Assembly: GCF_003096635.1 (NCBI RefSeq)
Contig: NZ_QEKV01000002.1
Span: 157,388 to 221,387 of the forward strand
Reading direction: 5' to 3'
DNA: 64,000 bases
From: Ezakiella coagulans
GTDB taxonomy: Bacteria > Bacillota > Clostridia > Tissierellales > Peptoniphilaceae
The notes beneath the pieces were generated by a model, which was not told where the DNA came from, searched no databases, and saw only the letters and a list, made by a program, of their open reading frames with translations. Shown here one piece after another: positions 27,571 to 36,676 of the stretch. How positions within the stretch are numbered: position 1 is the first letter of the stretch; each line of letters begins with the position of its first letter. A program made the translations under genes and the position numbers.

Positions 27571-27968
27571 ATCTGAGAACACTCGAAAAAAATGATGTTC
27601 ATTGGGTGGGAAAAATCGCTTCTGAAATTTTTCACACAGACGACGTGGAATCGTTTTTTAAAAACGAAAACTACAAAATCATCGGCATCGAAAACGTGGC
27701 ATTTGCGATATTTCAATTTGTCGCAGGTGAGGCGGAAATAATTTATATAGCCGTTCGTGATGAGTTCAGACGGCAGGGCATCGGCGGAAAGATGCTCGAG
27801 TATTTTATCGAGAATTTTAAGCCGGAGAGTATTTTTTTGGAAGTCAGAGATTCAAATATAAATGCTCAAAAAATGTATAAAAAATACAATTTTAAAAATA
27901 TAGGAATGCGAAAAGGCTACTATGAAGGGGGAGAGAACGCTCTTTTGATGGAGTGGAAGATATGTTAA
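27567..27968 (+). CDS. rimI: Ribosomal protein alanine N-acetyltransferase RimI-like
   Basis: 133-residue GNAT enzyme. The acetyl-CoA-binding loop RDEFRRQGIGGKML (Q/RxxGxG/A) is near residue 70, and LEVRDSNINAQKMYKKYNF is the RimI-specific part. The name follows its place between tsaB and tsaD, a widespread order. Confidence 0.88.
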   Translation: MNLRTLEKNDVHWVGKIASEIFHTDDVESFFKNENYKIIGIENVAFAIFQFVAGEAEIIYIAVRDEFRRQGIGGKMLEYFIENFKPESIFLEVRDSNINAQKMYKKYNFKNIGMRKGYYEGGENALLMEWKIC

Positions 27969-28960
27969 CATTAGCAATTGAAACGAGCTGCGATGACACA
28001 AGCATTGCGGTTGTCGAAAAACCGAATAAAGTTCTTTCAAATGTCGTGCAGAGCCAAATCGACACGCACCTGAAATACGGAGGAGTTGTGCCGGAAATCG
28101 CTTCGAGAATGCACATCGATGCAATTGAAATCTGTTTAAAAGAAGCACTTCTTCGCGCGGACAAAACGCTCGAGGACATTGATCTCATATCCGTGACACA
28201 AGGACCGGGGCTCATCGGGAGTCTTCTTGTCGGTGTTTCGTTTGCAAAGGCGCTTGGCGTCGCAACGGGGATTCCGGTTGTCGGAGTAAACCACATGAAG
28301 GGGCATATCGCTTCGAACTATATCTCAAATCCGGATTTAAAACCGCCGTATATCGCACTTGTCGTGAGCGGTGGACACACATATATCATAGACGTTGTCG
28401 ACTACGACGAGTTTCATAAAATTGGCGAGACAAAAGACGATGCGACGGGCGAGAGCTTCGACAAAGTTGCACGCGTCATGGGAATCGGTTATCCGGGCGG
28501 AGCGGAGCTTGAAAAACTTGCGAAAGACGGCGAGGATGTTCTCGATTTTCCGCGAGTTTATCTTTCTAAAGACTCATTCGACTTTTCGTTTTCGGGACTG
28601 AAAACTGCGGTCATAAATTATATCAACACAGAAAACATGAAAGGAAATCCGATAAAGCGTGAAGACGTTGCAAGGAGTTTCCAGGAAGCGGTGATTGACG
28701 TCATCGTGGACAAGGTCATTAGAGCGGCAAAGATGAAAAACAGAAAGACCATCGCAATCTCGGGCGGCGTTTCAAACAACAAAGCCATCAGAGACAGCAT
28801 ACAAAAAGCGGGCGAGGAATTTCAGATAAAAGTTTTGACGCCGGAAGCAAAATACACGGGAGACAACGCTGCAATGATTGGAGTTGCAGGCTTTATACAA
28901 TACGAAAAATACGGCGAATCGCCAATTGATTTTGTCGCCGACCCGAATATGGGATTGTAG
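27962..28960 (+). CDS. tsaD: tRNA N6-adenosine threonylcarbamoyltransferase TsaD
   Basis: 332 residues from ATG 27962, overlapping the rimI stop; an upstream GTG at 27953 lacks support. MLTLAIETSCDDTSIAV is the canonical N-terminus. VNHMKGHIAS carries the iron-binding HxxxH, and the nucleotide site includes VVSGGHT. Transfers the threonylcarbamoyl group to A37 of ANN-reading tRNAs. Confidence 0.95.
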   Translation: MLTLAIETSCDDTSIAVVEKPNKVLSNVVQSQIDTHLKYGGVVPEIASRMHIDAIEICLKEALLRADKTLEDIDLISVTQGPGLIGSLLVGVSFAKALGVATGIPVVGVNHMKGHIASNYISNPDLKPPYIALVVSGGHTYIIDVVDYDEFHKIGETKDDATGESFDKVARVMGIGYPGGAELEKLAKDGEDVLDFPRVYLSKDSFDFSFSGLKTAVINYINTENMKGNPIKREDVARSFQEAVIDVIVDKVIRAAKMKNRKTIAISGGVSNNKAIRDSIQKAGEEFQIKVLTPEAKYTGDNAAMIGVAGFIQYEKYGESPIDFVADPNMGL

Positions 28961-28968
28961 GAGGAATT

Positions 28969-29493
28969 ATGCAGAAGAAACCTTATAAAATAATGACACT
29001 TATTGTGCTTGCAATTTATTCGATTCTTATTTTCAGTTTTCTCTCTTTGAAAATTGGGAACTGGTTCGTTGAAAAGAGCGACAATGAGATAGTTGTAAAT
29101 TCGGAAAAAGAAGAGGGGGAAAGCTTCTCGGAATATGCGAAACGCGTGACGAATCTCGTGCCGTTTAGAACTATTAAAGGCTATATCACACGCCTTAAAA
29201 ATAAAGACATACTTCCGATTTATGCATTCCAATTTTTTGTTTTAAACCTCATGGCGGCGTTTCCGTACGGACTGCTTTTGCCGGTTGCGTTTAAAAAACT
29301 GAGAAATTTTTGGGGAACGGTCGGGTGCGTTTTTGTTATAGCGGCGATGAAAGAAATTTTTAAACTGTTTATTACCGTCGGTAGATGCGACATTGACGCC
29401 GTCATTTTAAACGTTGTGGGCGGAATGTTCGGATTTATGATATTCATGCTCATCTACAAAAATCCAAGTATAAAAGAAGAAATTACTGACTAG
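28969..29493 (+). CDS. VanZ-like family membrane protein
   Basis: 174 residues with about four transmembrane helices. The motif GRCDIDAVILNVVGGMFG is the VanZ-type GRxxDIDD...NxxGxxxG block. Related VanZ proteins give low teicoplanin resistance, but most are of unknown function. RBS AGGAGG, eight bases after tsaD, then a terminator: last gene of the secA-prfB-tsa cluster. Confidence 0.8.
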   Translation: MQKKPYKIMTLIVLAIYSILIFSFLSLKIGNWFVEKSDNEIVVNSEKEEGESFSEYAKRVTNLVPFRTIKGYITRLKNKDILPIYAFQFFVLNLMAAFPYGLLLPVAFKKLRNFWGTVGCVFVIAAMKEIFKLFITVGRCDIDAVILNVVGGMFGFMIFMLIYKNPSIKEEITD

Positions 29494-29518
29494 AGCTGTC
29501 CGAAAAGACAGCTTTTTT
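29494..29518 (+). terminator. Terminator after the VanZ-like gene
   Basis: Stem agctgtc / gacagct (29494-29500 / 29507-29513), then six T. Confidence 0.85.
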
Positions 29519-29603
29519 GTTTGCGTTTTTTAAAAGACATATAAGTAGATTGCGCGCTTTAAAAAATTTAACATAATTTCAACATTTGATGGGTAATATG
29601 TAT

Positions 29604-29632
29604 TTGAAATTTCGGGAGGGGTGTGATACCAT
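29604..29632 (+). promoter_or_regulatory. Probable promoter of the 29705 gene
   Basis: TTGAAA (29604-29609), 17-bp spacer, TACCAT (29627-29632) with an extended -10 TG one base upstream. Confidence 0.5.
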
Positions 29633-29704
29633 ATATATAGATAAGTGAAACAAAAATCACAATCAAAACACATGCAAACTACATATTAAACAAAGGAGGT
29701 TATT

Positions 29705-30205
29705 ATGTACAAAAAATTTAGCTATTTTACAAAAAAGGGAAGATTCGGAAGAATTATTTGGACTGCGGCAGTTCTTTTAATCGTGAGTCTTTTCATGGGC
29801 TCGGGCGCAATGAAAAGCATCTACGAAAGGGACCCAAAAAAACTTGAAAGCACGATGAGCATATTAAAAGTCATCGTCGGACTCCACGCAATCTGGTTCG
29901 GTTATCTCGGATTTTACGACTTCTTCAACTTTTATTTTTCGGTCAAGAAAAAAATCAGCGGACTCGTACAAATCATTTTCGGAATTGCTGTAATTCTTCA
30001 AGTTTATTTCGCAACGCTCTCGATATTTGATTTAATCGGACTTTCAAATATGCCGGACATCCACAACTTGAGCACATTTGAAGGCTTGAACAATTTTAAA
30101 TTCGTATTTCTGTCACTCGCTTTTTCAATCGTAACATATTTTATAAGAAGCCATGTTGAAAAGGGAGAATACGATTTAAGAACGACAATTGATGCAAGAA
30201 TGTAA
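29705..30205 (+). CDS. Hypothetical integral membrane protein
   Basis: 166 residues with four predicted helices (about 18-32, 55-75, 82-105, 135-155). No family recognised. Strong ribosome binding site AAAGGAGG, a promoter upstream and a terminator downstream make it a monocistronic unit, so it is very likely a true gene. Function unknown. Confidence 0.7.
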   Translation: MYKKFSYFTKKGRFGRIIWTAAVLLIVSLFMGSGAMKSIYERDPKKLESTMSILKVIVGLHAIWFGYLGFYDFFNFYFSVKKKISGLVQIIFGIAVILQVYFATLSIFDLIGLSNMPDIHNLSTFEGLNNFKFVFLSLAFSIVTYFIRSHVEKGEYDLRTTIDARM

Positions 30206-30210
30206 AAATT

Positions 30211-30239
30211 AATGAGCTGCATTGACGGCTCATTTTTTT
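30211..30239 (+). terminator. Terminator after the 29705 gene
   Basis: Stem aatgagc / gctcatt (30211-30217 / 30228-30234), then T-run. Confidence 0.8.
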
Positions 30240-30247
30240 GTGCAAAT

Positions 30248-30275
30248 TTGCAAAGGGGGGGGAATGTGCTATAAT
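30248..30275 (+). promoter_or_regulatory. Probable promoter of the ABC exporter gene
   Basis: TTGCAA at 30248-30253 and TATAAT at 30270-30275, 16 bp apart; the spacer contains a run of eight G. Confidence 0.55.
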
Positions 30276-30297
30276 ATTTATATACAAGGAGGGCAAG

Positions 30298-31914
30298 ATG
30301 GTTAAAAAATACAGAAAACTTTTGGGTTACATAGGACCTTTTAGAAAAAGGCGATTTTGGCTCGTAGTGCTTTGCGCAGCTTCGATTTTAATCGGCTCTA
30401 TAATGCCGTTTTTCATCGGAAAGCTCGTAAATATGGTCACAGTGAGTGCACCTATCGCGGACATTTTAAAATTCGGAGCACTTTTGATCATAATCGGACT
30501 TTTGGATGCGACTTTAAACTCGACACAAAACTACATATGGCATATGTACAGCACGGAGTATTTGAACTATTTCAGAACGATTATGCTGCAAGCAGCGCTA
30601 AAAAAGAATGTAAAATTTTTCAAAGAGAACGACGAGGATTTCACCAACAGAATTTTGCACGACACGTCGATTCTTTCGTACGACATTTCAATCGGTTTTC
30701 CGATGCTCATTTTAAACGTGCTGAGAATTGGGATTGTCGTGGTTTTGATGTTTTATATGAGTCCGATACTCACGATTTTACCTCTTTTGATCGTTCCGAT
30801 ATACACGTTCACATTCCATAGAATCGACAAAAAAATAAGAACGGCATCGAACAAAGAGAGACAACTTTTTACAAGAGTTTCCGAAACCGTAAAGGAATAT
30901 CTGAACGGAGTTTTGCAGATAAAAATCAACGGCAAGGAAAAATTTTTCCTCGACAATTTTAAAAACACAATAAATGAATACACGGACTCGGCAAAGGATA
31001 TAAAAAAATACACCGCAATAAGCTACGGCGTGGGCGGATTTACAAAGGCGCTCCTTCCGATAGTTGTGCTCATTTCGGGTGCAATTTTAATTATAAAGGG
31101 ACAACTCACACTCGGCTATCTCTTTGCGTTTTATTCATATCTCGACTTTTTGTACGAGCCGATGACGAATCTTTCGGATTGGTACACGGGCATAAACGTC
31201 AGTCTCGGGATGAGCGACAGAGTTTTGAGTTTTCTTGAGGACGATATGGAAGAAGAAACCGGAGAGAAGATTCGCGGTATAAATTCAATCGAGTTTAAGG
31301 ACGTTTCTTTTTCGTATGATTCCCAAAAGCCGGTTCTTAATAGTGTGAATTTCAAATTTGAAAAAGGCGACATCGTCGGCATCATTGGTCCGTCGGGCTC
31401 GGGCAAGTCGACGATTATAGACATAATCCTGAAAATTTGGGACACATATACCGGAGAGGTCATTGTGAACGACACGGAGCTCAGAAAAATCAATCGCTCA
31501 AGCTACTATGACAATCTTTCGCTTGTTGAGCAGGAGCCTTTTATTTTCAGAGATACAATTCTTCGAAATATTCAATTTGACAATGAAGTTGTCGCCGAAA
31601 ATGTTTTGAGTGAGAGCGAGCTTTCAAATCTCGTCGAGAAAAAAGACGGGAAGCTCGATCACGAGCTTACAACGAACGGAGCAAATTTAAGTGGTGGGGA
31701 AAAACAAAGAATCGCACTTGCACGCGCTCTTTACAGCGACAAGGACTTAATCATACTTGACGAGTTTACGTCGGCACTCGACAATGAAACCGAGGATAAA
31801 ATTGTGCAAAATATAAAAAAACTCGGCGACGAAGGCAAGATTGTAATCATCATAACGCACAGAAAAAGCCCGCTTTCAATAACGAACAAGATAATCGATT
31901 TGGAAAAGTTTTAG
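30298..31914 (+). CDS. ABC exporter, fused membrane and ATPase domains
   Basis: 538 residues from the ATG after AAGGAGGGC. Residues 1-310 are a six-helix ABC membrane domain; then Walker A GPSGSGKST, signature LSGGEKQRIALAR and Walker B DLIILDEFTSALD. The H-loop His is in IITHRKSP. A half-transporter, probably a homodimer, exporting a lipid, drug or peptide. It stands alone with its own promoter and terminator, so the substrate cannot be inferred. Confidence 0.88.
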   Translation: MVKKYRKLLGYIGPFRKRRFWLVVLCAASILIGSIMPFFIGKLVNMVTVSAPIADILKFGALLIIIGLLDATLNSTQNYIWHMYSTEYLNYFRTIMLQAALKKNVKFFKENDEDFTNRILHDTSILSYDISIGFPMLILNVLRIGIVVVLMFYMSPILTILPLLIVPIYTFTFHRIDKKIRTASNKERQLFTRVSETVKEYLNGVLQIKINGKEKFFLDNFKNTINEYTDSAKDIKKYTAISYGVGGFTKALLPIVVLISGAILIIKGQLTLGYLFAFYSYLDFLYEPMTNLSDWYTGINVSLGMSDRVLSFLEDDMEEETGEKIRGINSIEFKDVSFSYDSQKPVLNSVNFKFEKGDIVGIIGPSGSGKSTIIDIILKIWDTYTGEVIVNDTELRKINRSSYYDNLSLVEQEPFIFRDTILRNIQFDNEVVAENVLSESELSNLVEKKDGKLDHELTTNGANLSGGEKQRIALARALYSDKDLIILDEFTSALDNETEDKIVQNIKKLGDEGKIVIIITHRKSPLSITNKIIDLEKF

Positions 31915-31949
31915 CCGAACGATTTAAACACAAATCAATACAAAAAAAT

Positions 31950-31975
31950 AAAGCTGTCCAAACGGGCAGCTTTTT
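31950..31975 (+). terminator. Terminator of the ABC exporter gene
   Basis: 10-bp stem aaagctgtcc / gggcagcttt with one G-U pair, then TT. Confidence 0.8.
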
Positions 31976-31999
31976 GAAATTCAATATTTTACATAAATT

Positions 32000-32533
32000 C
32001 TATTTATTTTGCGAGATTTCAGTTGGAGGGAACATTTCTCCAAATGCGTCGACCATCTTGTCGCCGTCAAACATACATCTTATTTTGTAGCTCTTTTTTG
32101 CAATTTCGGCCTTTGAGTCGTTGATGAAAGTTACGTCAAAAGTCGCATCCACGGCACCTTCTTTTTTGTCCGAAGGCACGGCTTTGAAGTTTTCGATTTT
32201 ATAGTCCTTGACATTTGATTCATAATACTTCGTGTTCAAAAGTTCCTGGTCGTTTAAGTATTTGATGAGCTGTTCTTCGGAGATGTATTCTCTCATGTCA
32301 TCGTAATATTTTTTTACTGTCTTTTTCGCTTCGTCGTCAGCGTTTTCATTCAGTTCTTCCAAAGTGAAGATTTGGTTATCTGTCTTTTGTAAAACTTTCA
32401 CTTGTTCGAAGAACAAATTTGCAAATTCCTCCGCCTTTTTGCTCTTTGTGTCTTCATTTGTCTTGCATCCGCTGAATATCATCAGCGCTATTAAAATTGC
32501 AATCATTGCAATTCGTATGGATTTATTTTTCAT
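32000..32533 (-). CDS. Hypothetical lipoprotein
   Basis: 177 residues. Signal peptide with lipobox LMIFSGC (Cys near residue 23), then a charged, mostly helical domain and a beta-rich C-terminus, reminiscent of DUF-type lipoproteins with an NTF2-like shape. Ribosome binding site AAAGGAG. Its upstream region is a near copy of that before the gene at 33944, so both are probably switched together. Confidence 0.7.
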   Translation of the reverse strand: MKNKSIRIAMIAILIALMIFSGCKTNEDTKSKKAEEFANLFFEQVKVLQKTDNQIFTLEELNENADDEAKKTVKKYYDDMREYISEEQLIKYLNDQELLNTKYYESNVKDYKIENFKAVPSDKKEGAVDATFDVTFINDSKAEIAKKSYKIRCMFDGDKMVDAFGEMFPPTEISQNK

Positions 32534-32610
32534 AATTTCTCCTTTCTACAAAAATATTGAATTCTTTAATATATTATTACCCAATAAAGTACTATAAACA
32601 ACAGTTTATA
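32534..32610 (-). promoter_or_regulatory. Duplicated regulatory region, copy 1, with 18-bp palindrome
   Basis: Matches 33945-34020 with about nine differences over some 80 positions by eye, including ribosome binding site, spacer and palindrome. The palindrome TATAAAC-AACA-GTTTATA (32593-32610) is perfect in both copies and looks like a repressor or activator operator about 60-75 bases before the start codon. Confidence 0.7.
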
Positions 32611-32623
32611 TATAACCGTTATA

Positions 32624-32653
32624 CAAAAATAAGCTATAAATTACCGCTTATTT
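32624..32653 (-). terminator. Terminator of the exported-protein pair
   Basis: On the minus strand aataagc / gcttatt followed by TTT; the left arm overlaps the end of the gene at 32648. Confidence 0.6.
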
Positions 32654-33487
32654 TTTTCTGAATACATATACGGAAACAATCAGGAGAAGAACACTTATGG
32701 CAATTTTTACATATGCCGAGTTGTATCTCGATTTGATGTATCCGTTTTTCCAATTTTGAATTTTTTCGTCAATCTTAACCCACTTCAAATCGCAGATTCC
32801 GTTTTTGTCGGCGCTCATTTTGTCGCTGAAAAGATTTACAGATTCAGGATTTTTAAAGAGCGTACGATTAAACATCATATCGACGTCTTGCGGCGAGTCC
32901 ACATATTTTTTAAAGAGGGTTTTGTTCACAGGATACAAAATCCCGGAGTCGAAATAGTTTGTATTTTCCAAGAGGTCCGGATAGCTTTGTTTCGGAGCTG
33001 TTGTACCTACGATTTTTATCTTGACGATGTGTCCGAAAAGGCTGTCCTCATATGTTTTACCGGTTTCGAAATCGGACGAAAAATTGCTGCCGATTAAAAC
33101 AGGAATCGGCTCGTCGGATTCGTAGTCGAAATCGAAATAATTTTCGAGCCCTTCTCCGTTTTCAATCTTCGGCGTTACAAGCTCGTACATATCCTTTGAA
33201 AAGAAAGTCTGTCTCGGCTCAAGCACTCCGTTTTTGTACATTTGCATAAATGAGGAGTGCGTGTAGTATGGAATGTCCTTTTCCAAAAATTCATCCACAA
33301 GTTTCAGCGCATCGTCGGTAAATTCGCTCGGATTTTTTTCGGAAACTGCATCGAGATGGTACAGTTCTTTGTTTGTGAAGACGTCCATCGCATTTTTTGG
33401 AGGTGTCGACTTTATCTTTAGAAATGCAAATATCGCAAGCGCAAGTGCGACTATAAATAAAAGCACACCGATTATTTTATTTTTCAT
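32648..33487 (-). CDS. Hypothetical membrane-anchored extracytoplasmic protein
   Basis: 279 residues with an N-terminal helix (about 5-25) and a C-terminal helix ending in RKK (about 258-277). This places the 230-residue middle outside the cell, anchored at both ends. The middle contains PVLIGSNFSSDFETGKTYED and resembles extracytoplasmic segments of FtsX/MacB-type permeases, but there are only two helices. The start overlaps the upstream gene by 11 bases. Not recognised; function unknown. Confidence 0.7.
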   Translation of the reverse strand: MKNKIIGVLLFIVALALAIFAFLKIKSTPPKNAMDVFTNKELYHLDAVSEKNPSEFTDDALKLVDEFLEKDIPYYTHSSFMQMYKNGVLEPRQTFFSKDMYELVTPKIENGEGLENYFDFDYESDEPIPVLIGSNFSSDFETGKTYEDSLFGHIVKIKIVGTTAPKQSYPDLLENTNYFDSGILYPVNKTLFKKYVDSPQDVDMMFNRTLFKNPESVNLFSDKMSADKNGICDLKWVKIDEKIQNWKNGYIKSRYNSAYVKIAISVLLLIVSVYVFRKK

Positions 33488-33944
33488 AATAGTTCCACCC
33501 CAATTCTATAAAATTCGGAAGCTGTCTTTTTCCGAAAATCGAGTCCCAAAAACTTGATTCAATATAATAGAAATCGTTTTTCATGTCCGTCGTCGGTTTC
33601 GTGTAAAAAATCGGACTCTTGTCCAAAGCCGGCTCTGCTTTAATCCAAATATTTTTCACATGTCTGTTCGATTTGAGTGCGAACGAATCGCCATCTTTTG
33701 TTTCCTGTGAAGGACTGAACTGAATTTTTGTAATCAAATTTAAATTCAAAAGATTTTTAAATGAGTAAAAGTTTGCCGTGTCCTTGTTTGAATTTAAAAA
33801 GATTCGATACTCACCGTCCGCACGTGAAACTATAGAGTCTCCAATGATTGTGTTCTTCATTTTCTTTTCGCCGGCTCCAACTGTGAGCGTTTGAAGAAGT
33901 AAAAGCGAAAGAAAAACAAGTGCCATTTTATAAATCTTTTTCAT
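33477..33944 (-). CDS. Hypothetical secreted protein
   Basis: 155 residues with a cleavable signal peptide (residues 1-24, cleavage likely near VGA-GE). The mature part is short and beta-rich with no recognised domain. Ribosome binding site AAAGGAG; the first gene of a two-gene unit, coupled to the anchored protein downstream, and preceded by copy 2 of the duplicated regulatory region. Confidence 0.65.
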   Translation of the reverse strand: MKKIYKMALVFLSLLLLQTLTVGAGEKKMKNTIIGDSIVSRADGEYRIFLNSNKDTANFYSFKNLLNLNLITKIQFSPSQETKDGDSFALKSNRHVKNIWIKAEPALDKSPIFYTKPTTDMKNDFYYIESSFWDSIFGKRQLPNFIELGWNYYEK

Positions 33945-34020
33945 AATTTCTCCTTTCTGTAAAATATTGAATTCTTTTATATAGTATTACCCAATAAATC
34001 GTTATAAACAACAGTTTATA
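33945..34020 (-). promoter_or_regulatory. Duplicated regulatory region, copy 2, with 18-bp palindrome
   Basis: Palindrome TATAAAC-AACA-GTTTATA at 34003-34020, identical to copy 1; the sequence down to the start codon is also shared. Suggests one regulator for both transcription units. Confidence 0.7.
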
Positions 34021-34067
34021 TATTGCGGGTGGAGAATGTTTGCACGTTAAATATGTATGCCGGGATT

Positions 34068-36050
34068 TTATAATCCCAGCTTGAACCAATCTCTTATTTC
34101 GGTGAGTCTTCTTATTCTGTGGTGCGGAAGTCCCGAGCGGCTGAGCTCGTGGTTTTCGCCCTTAAAGAGTACAAGTCTAGATTCGACTCCGAAATATTTG
34201 AGCGCCGTGAACATTTGAAGCCCTTCTGTGTGGTAGCATCTGTAGTCTTCGTTGCTGTTTATGAAAAGCGTCGGCGTTTCGACCTTGTCGGCGTATTTGA
34301 GCGGGCTTTGCTCCCACATCTTGTCGACACCGCCCCAGCCGGAAACATTGTTCCAAATTGCGGCTCTCGTTTGGTCGTCGGCGAAATAGTAGCCGATGTC
34401 CGCCGTGCCCCACATGCTGATCCAGTTTGAAATGGACCTTTGCGAGCAGGCACGTTTGAATCTGTTCGTGTGGCCGATAATCCAGTTTGTCATAAATCCG
34501 CCGTAGCTTCCGCCCGTCACAAAAACTCTGTCCTTTTCAATTGCAGGATATTTTTCGAGCACGAGGTCGGTGAAGTCCATCAAATCTTTGTAGTCGATGT
34601 CGCCGTATTTTCCGAAAATGTCCATGAAGTCGTTTCCATAGCCGTCGCTGCCGCGCGGGTTTGTGAAGAACACAATATAGCCTTCGTTTGCAAGGAATTG
34701 GAGTTCGTGGTAGAAGACCGTGCCGTAAACGGTTTTCGGTCCGCCGTGAATTTCAAAGACGGCAGGATATTTTTTTGTCGCGTCGTAGTTTGGCGGAAGA
34801 AGCACAAATCCGGTGTAGTGATAATCGTTTTTGTCCCATTCGACTAGCTCCGGCTTTGCAACATAAACATCTTTCAATCCATCGTTTAAGTGTGTTATTT
34901 CAATATGTTCACCATCTTTTATCTCGTAGAGCTCTTGAAGCTTTTGCTCGATTAGAGAAATTGCATAAATCTTTCCGTTTTTCACATCGAATGAATCGAC
35001 GGAGCCACCGCAGTTTGTGAGCTGCTCGATTTCAAGATTTTTGTCGACGCGGAAAAGTTCGCATTTATATTCGATTGTGGTTGTGAAATAGAAATAGTCG
35101 CCGTCGACTTTAAAAGTGTCGCCCTCTCTGTATCTAACGTCGCTTCCGACGCTTGACCAAAATGAAAAGTCCGGCATAATTTTTTTGAGAATTCTTTTTT
35201 CGTTCGGCTCAAACAAAATGAGGCTGCCGTTTTCGTTTATTCCGTGCGACTTCATGTCGGTTGCAAGAGTTATGATGTCGTCGCCCATAAATTTCAAAAT
35301 TTGATAACTCATTCCGTAGAGCGGAGTTATGTCTTCAATTTTGCCGGTTCTTAAATCGAGCATCATCACTTCGCTTGTGAGCGGCATTTTGTCCTTGTAG
35401 ACATTTGTCGTGAATGCGATTTTTTCGGTATTTTTATTTATGTCGACAAGTTCGACGGTTCTTTCTTTTTCAGTCAAAAAAGTGAGTTCTTTTTTGCCTA
35501 AGTCATAGCAGGCGAGGCGACTTCTATTTTTATTTGTAACGCCGGCGCCGTTTCCCCAAAAAGGAATTTCGTCGAACACATGATAGTCTTCGTCGTTCTT
35601 GTTTCTTGAAATCATCGCTTCTCTCGACTTCGAGTCGGTCTTGTCGTAGCCGTCCCAAATAGGGTTGTAGTTTTCTATAAAAATAATTTTATTTCCGACA
35701 ACATCGACAATTGAAAGGTTGGAATCAAATTCCAAAAACTTTTCAGCTTCGCCACCGTTTAAATTAAGTTTATAAATCTTAGTTGAAGGAGCGGCAGATT
35801 TGTTTTCAGATTTATCCCTATCATCTCTAAAAATTATCTCATCTTCATTCAAAAAACAAAAACCTTGCCCACTCTTTGTCGTAATTCTTTTTGCGTTGTT
35901 GTTTTCGAGTTCAAAAAGTCCCGTCTCATATGACTTTTTATCTTCGCTAATATTTGTCACTTCAAATACAAATCTCTTACCACCATCTGAGAATGTTGGT
36001 TTTGAGAGAAATTTGTATTTTGTGAATGCGTCCAGTGTAATTTTATTCAT
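34068..36050 (-). CDS. S9 family (acylaminoacyl/prolyl oligopeptidase-like) peptidase
   Basis: 660 residues. The N-terminal 400 residues form a beta-propeller-like region and the C-terminus is an alpha/beta hydrolase: nucleophile Ser in TGGSYGGFMTNW, Asp in INSNEDYRC, His in KGENHELSRSG. No signal peptide, so cytosolic. Trims short peptides or acyl-amino acids, consistent with a peptide-fermenting anaerobe. Ribosome binding site GGAGG; monocistronic. Confidence 0.9.
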   Translation of the reverse strand: MNKITLDAFTKYKFLSKPTFSDGGKRFVFEVTNISEDKKSYETGLFELENNNAKRITTKSGQGFCFLNEDEIIFRDDRDKSENKSAAPSTKIYKLNLNGGEAEKFLEFDSNLSIVDVVGNKIIFIENYNPIWDGYDKTDSKSREAMISRNKNDEDYHVFDEIPFWGNGAGVTNKNRSRLACYDLGKKELTFLTEKERTVELVDINKNTEKIAFTTNVYKDKMPLTSEVMMLDLRTGKIEDITPLYGMSYQILKFMGDDIITLATDMKSHGINENGSLILFEPNEKRILKKIMPDFSFWSSVGSDVRYREGDTFKVDGDYFYFTTTIEYKCELFRVDKNLEIEQLTNCGGSVDSFDVKNGKIYAISLIEQKLQELYEIKDGEHIEITHLNDGLKDVYVAKPELVEWDKNDYHYTGFVLLPPNYDATKKYPAVFEIHGGPKTVYGTVFYHELQFLANEGYIVFFTNPRGSDGYGNDFMDIFGKYGDIDYKDLMDFTDLVLEKYPAIEKDRVFVTGGSYGGFMTNWIIGHTNRFKRACSQRSISNWISMWGTADIGYYFADDQTRAAIWNNVSGWGGVDKMWEQSPLKYADKVETPTLFINSNEDYRCYHTEGLQMFTALKYFGVESRLVLFKGENHELSRSGLPHHRIRRLTEIRDWFKLGL

Positions 36051-36069
36051 AAAATACCTCCATGTTTAT

Positions 36070-36099
36070 ATTATAACAGTTTTAATGTGTTAAAATCAA
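36070..36099 (-). promoter_or_regulatory. Promoter of the S9 peptidase gene
   Basis: On the minus strand TTGATT, 18-bp spacer, TATAAT. A plus-strand TATAAT (36112-36117) nearby probably serves the divergent hpf gene. Confidence 0.6.
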
Positions 36100-36142
36100 T
36101 TTAAAGGGGTATATAATATATATAAAGATAAGGAGGAATATT

Positions 36143-36676
36143 ATGAAACTTACAATCGTAGCAAGAAACTTTGAAATGACGCCTGACTTAAGGGAATTAA
36201 CGGAAAAGAAACTATCTAAGCTCGATAAATTCTTCGCAGAAGATATAACGGGCAATGCAGTGTTCAGAAGGGTAAAGTCGGATGAAATTTTGGAAGTGAC
36301 AATATCCCTTCCTGACGGACAAGTTCTTAGGAGTGAACAAAAGACAAAAGACTTTTATGAATCTGTCGACAAAGTGTTAAATCAACTTGAAAGACAGATC
36401 AGAAAACATAAAACAAAACTTCAAAAGAGATACCAAAATACAAAGAGCATAAAATTTGAAGAAATCCCTGATTTGGAACCGAAGGAAGTCGTTGAAGGAC
36501 CGAAAGTTGTTCGTGAAAAAGCATTCTTCTTGAAACCGATGTCGAGAGAAGAAGCGGCTCTTCAAATGGACCTTGTAACACACGATTTCTATCTCTTTAG
36601 AGATTCTGAAAATGACAAGGTTTCTGTAATTTATAAGAGAGGCGACGGCGACTACGGCGTTTTGAGAGAAGAATAG
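36143..36676 (+). CDS. hpf: Ribosome hibernation promoting factor, long form
   Basis: 177 residues, the length of Gram-positive long Hpf. The N-terminal S30AE domain (MKLTIVARNFEMT...) is joined by a linker to the C-terminal dimerisation domain, with KAFFLKPMSREEAALQMDL. It joins 70S ribosomes into inactive 100S dimers in stationary phase. Ribosome binding site AAGGAGG; the stop overlaps the next GTG start. Confidence 0.93.
   Translation: MKLTIVARNFEMTPDLRELTEKKLSKLDKFFAEDITGNAVFRRVKSDEILEVTISLPDGQVLRSEQKTKDFYESVDKVLNQLERQIRKHKTKLQKRYQNTKSIKFEEIPDLEPKEVVEGPKVVREKAFFLKPMSREEAALQMDLVTHDFYLFRDSENDKVSVIYKRGDGDYGVLREE

Noticed and set aside
34064-34080. GGGATT/AATCCC hairpin at the end of the S9 peptidase gene
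   Set aside because: Short stem inside the coding end and no T-run.
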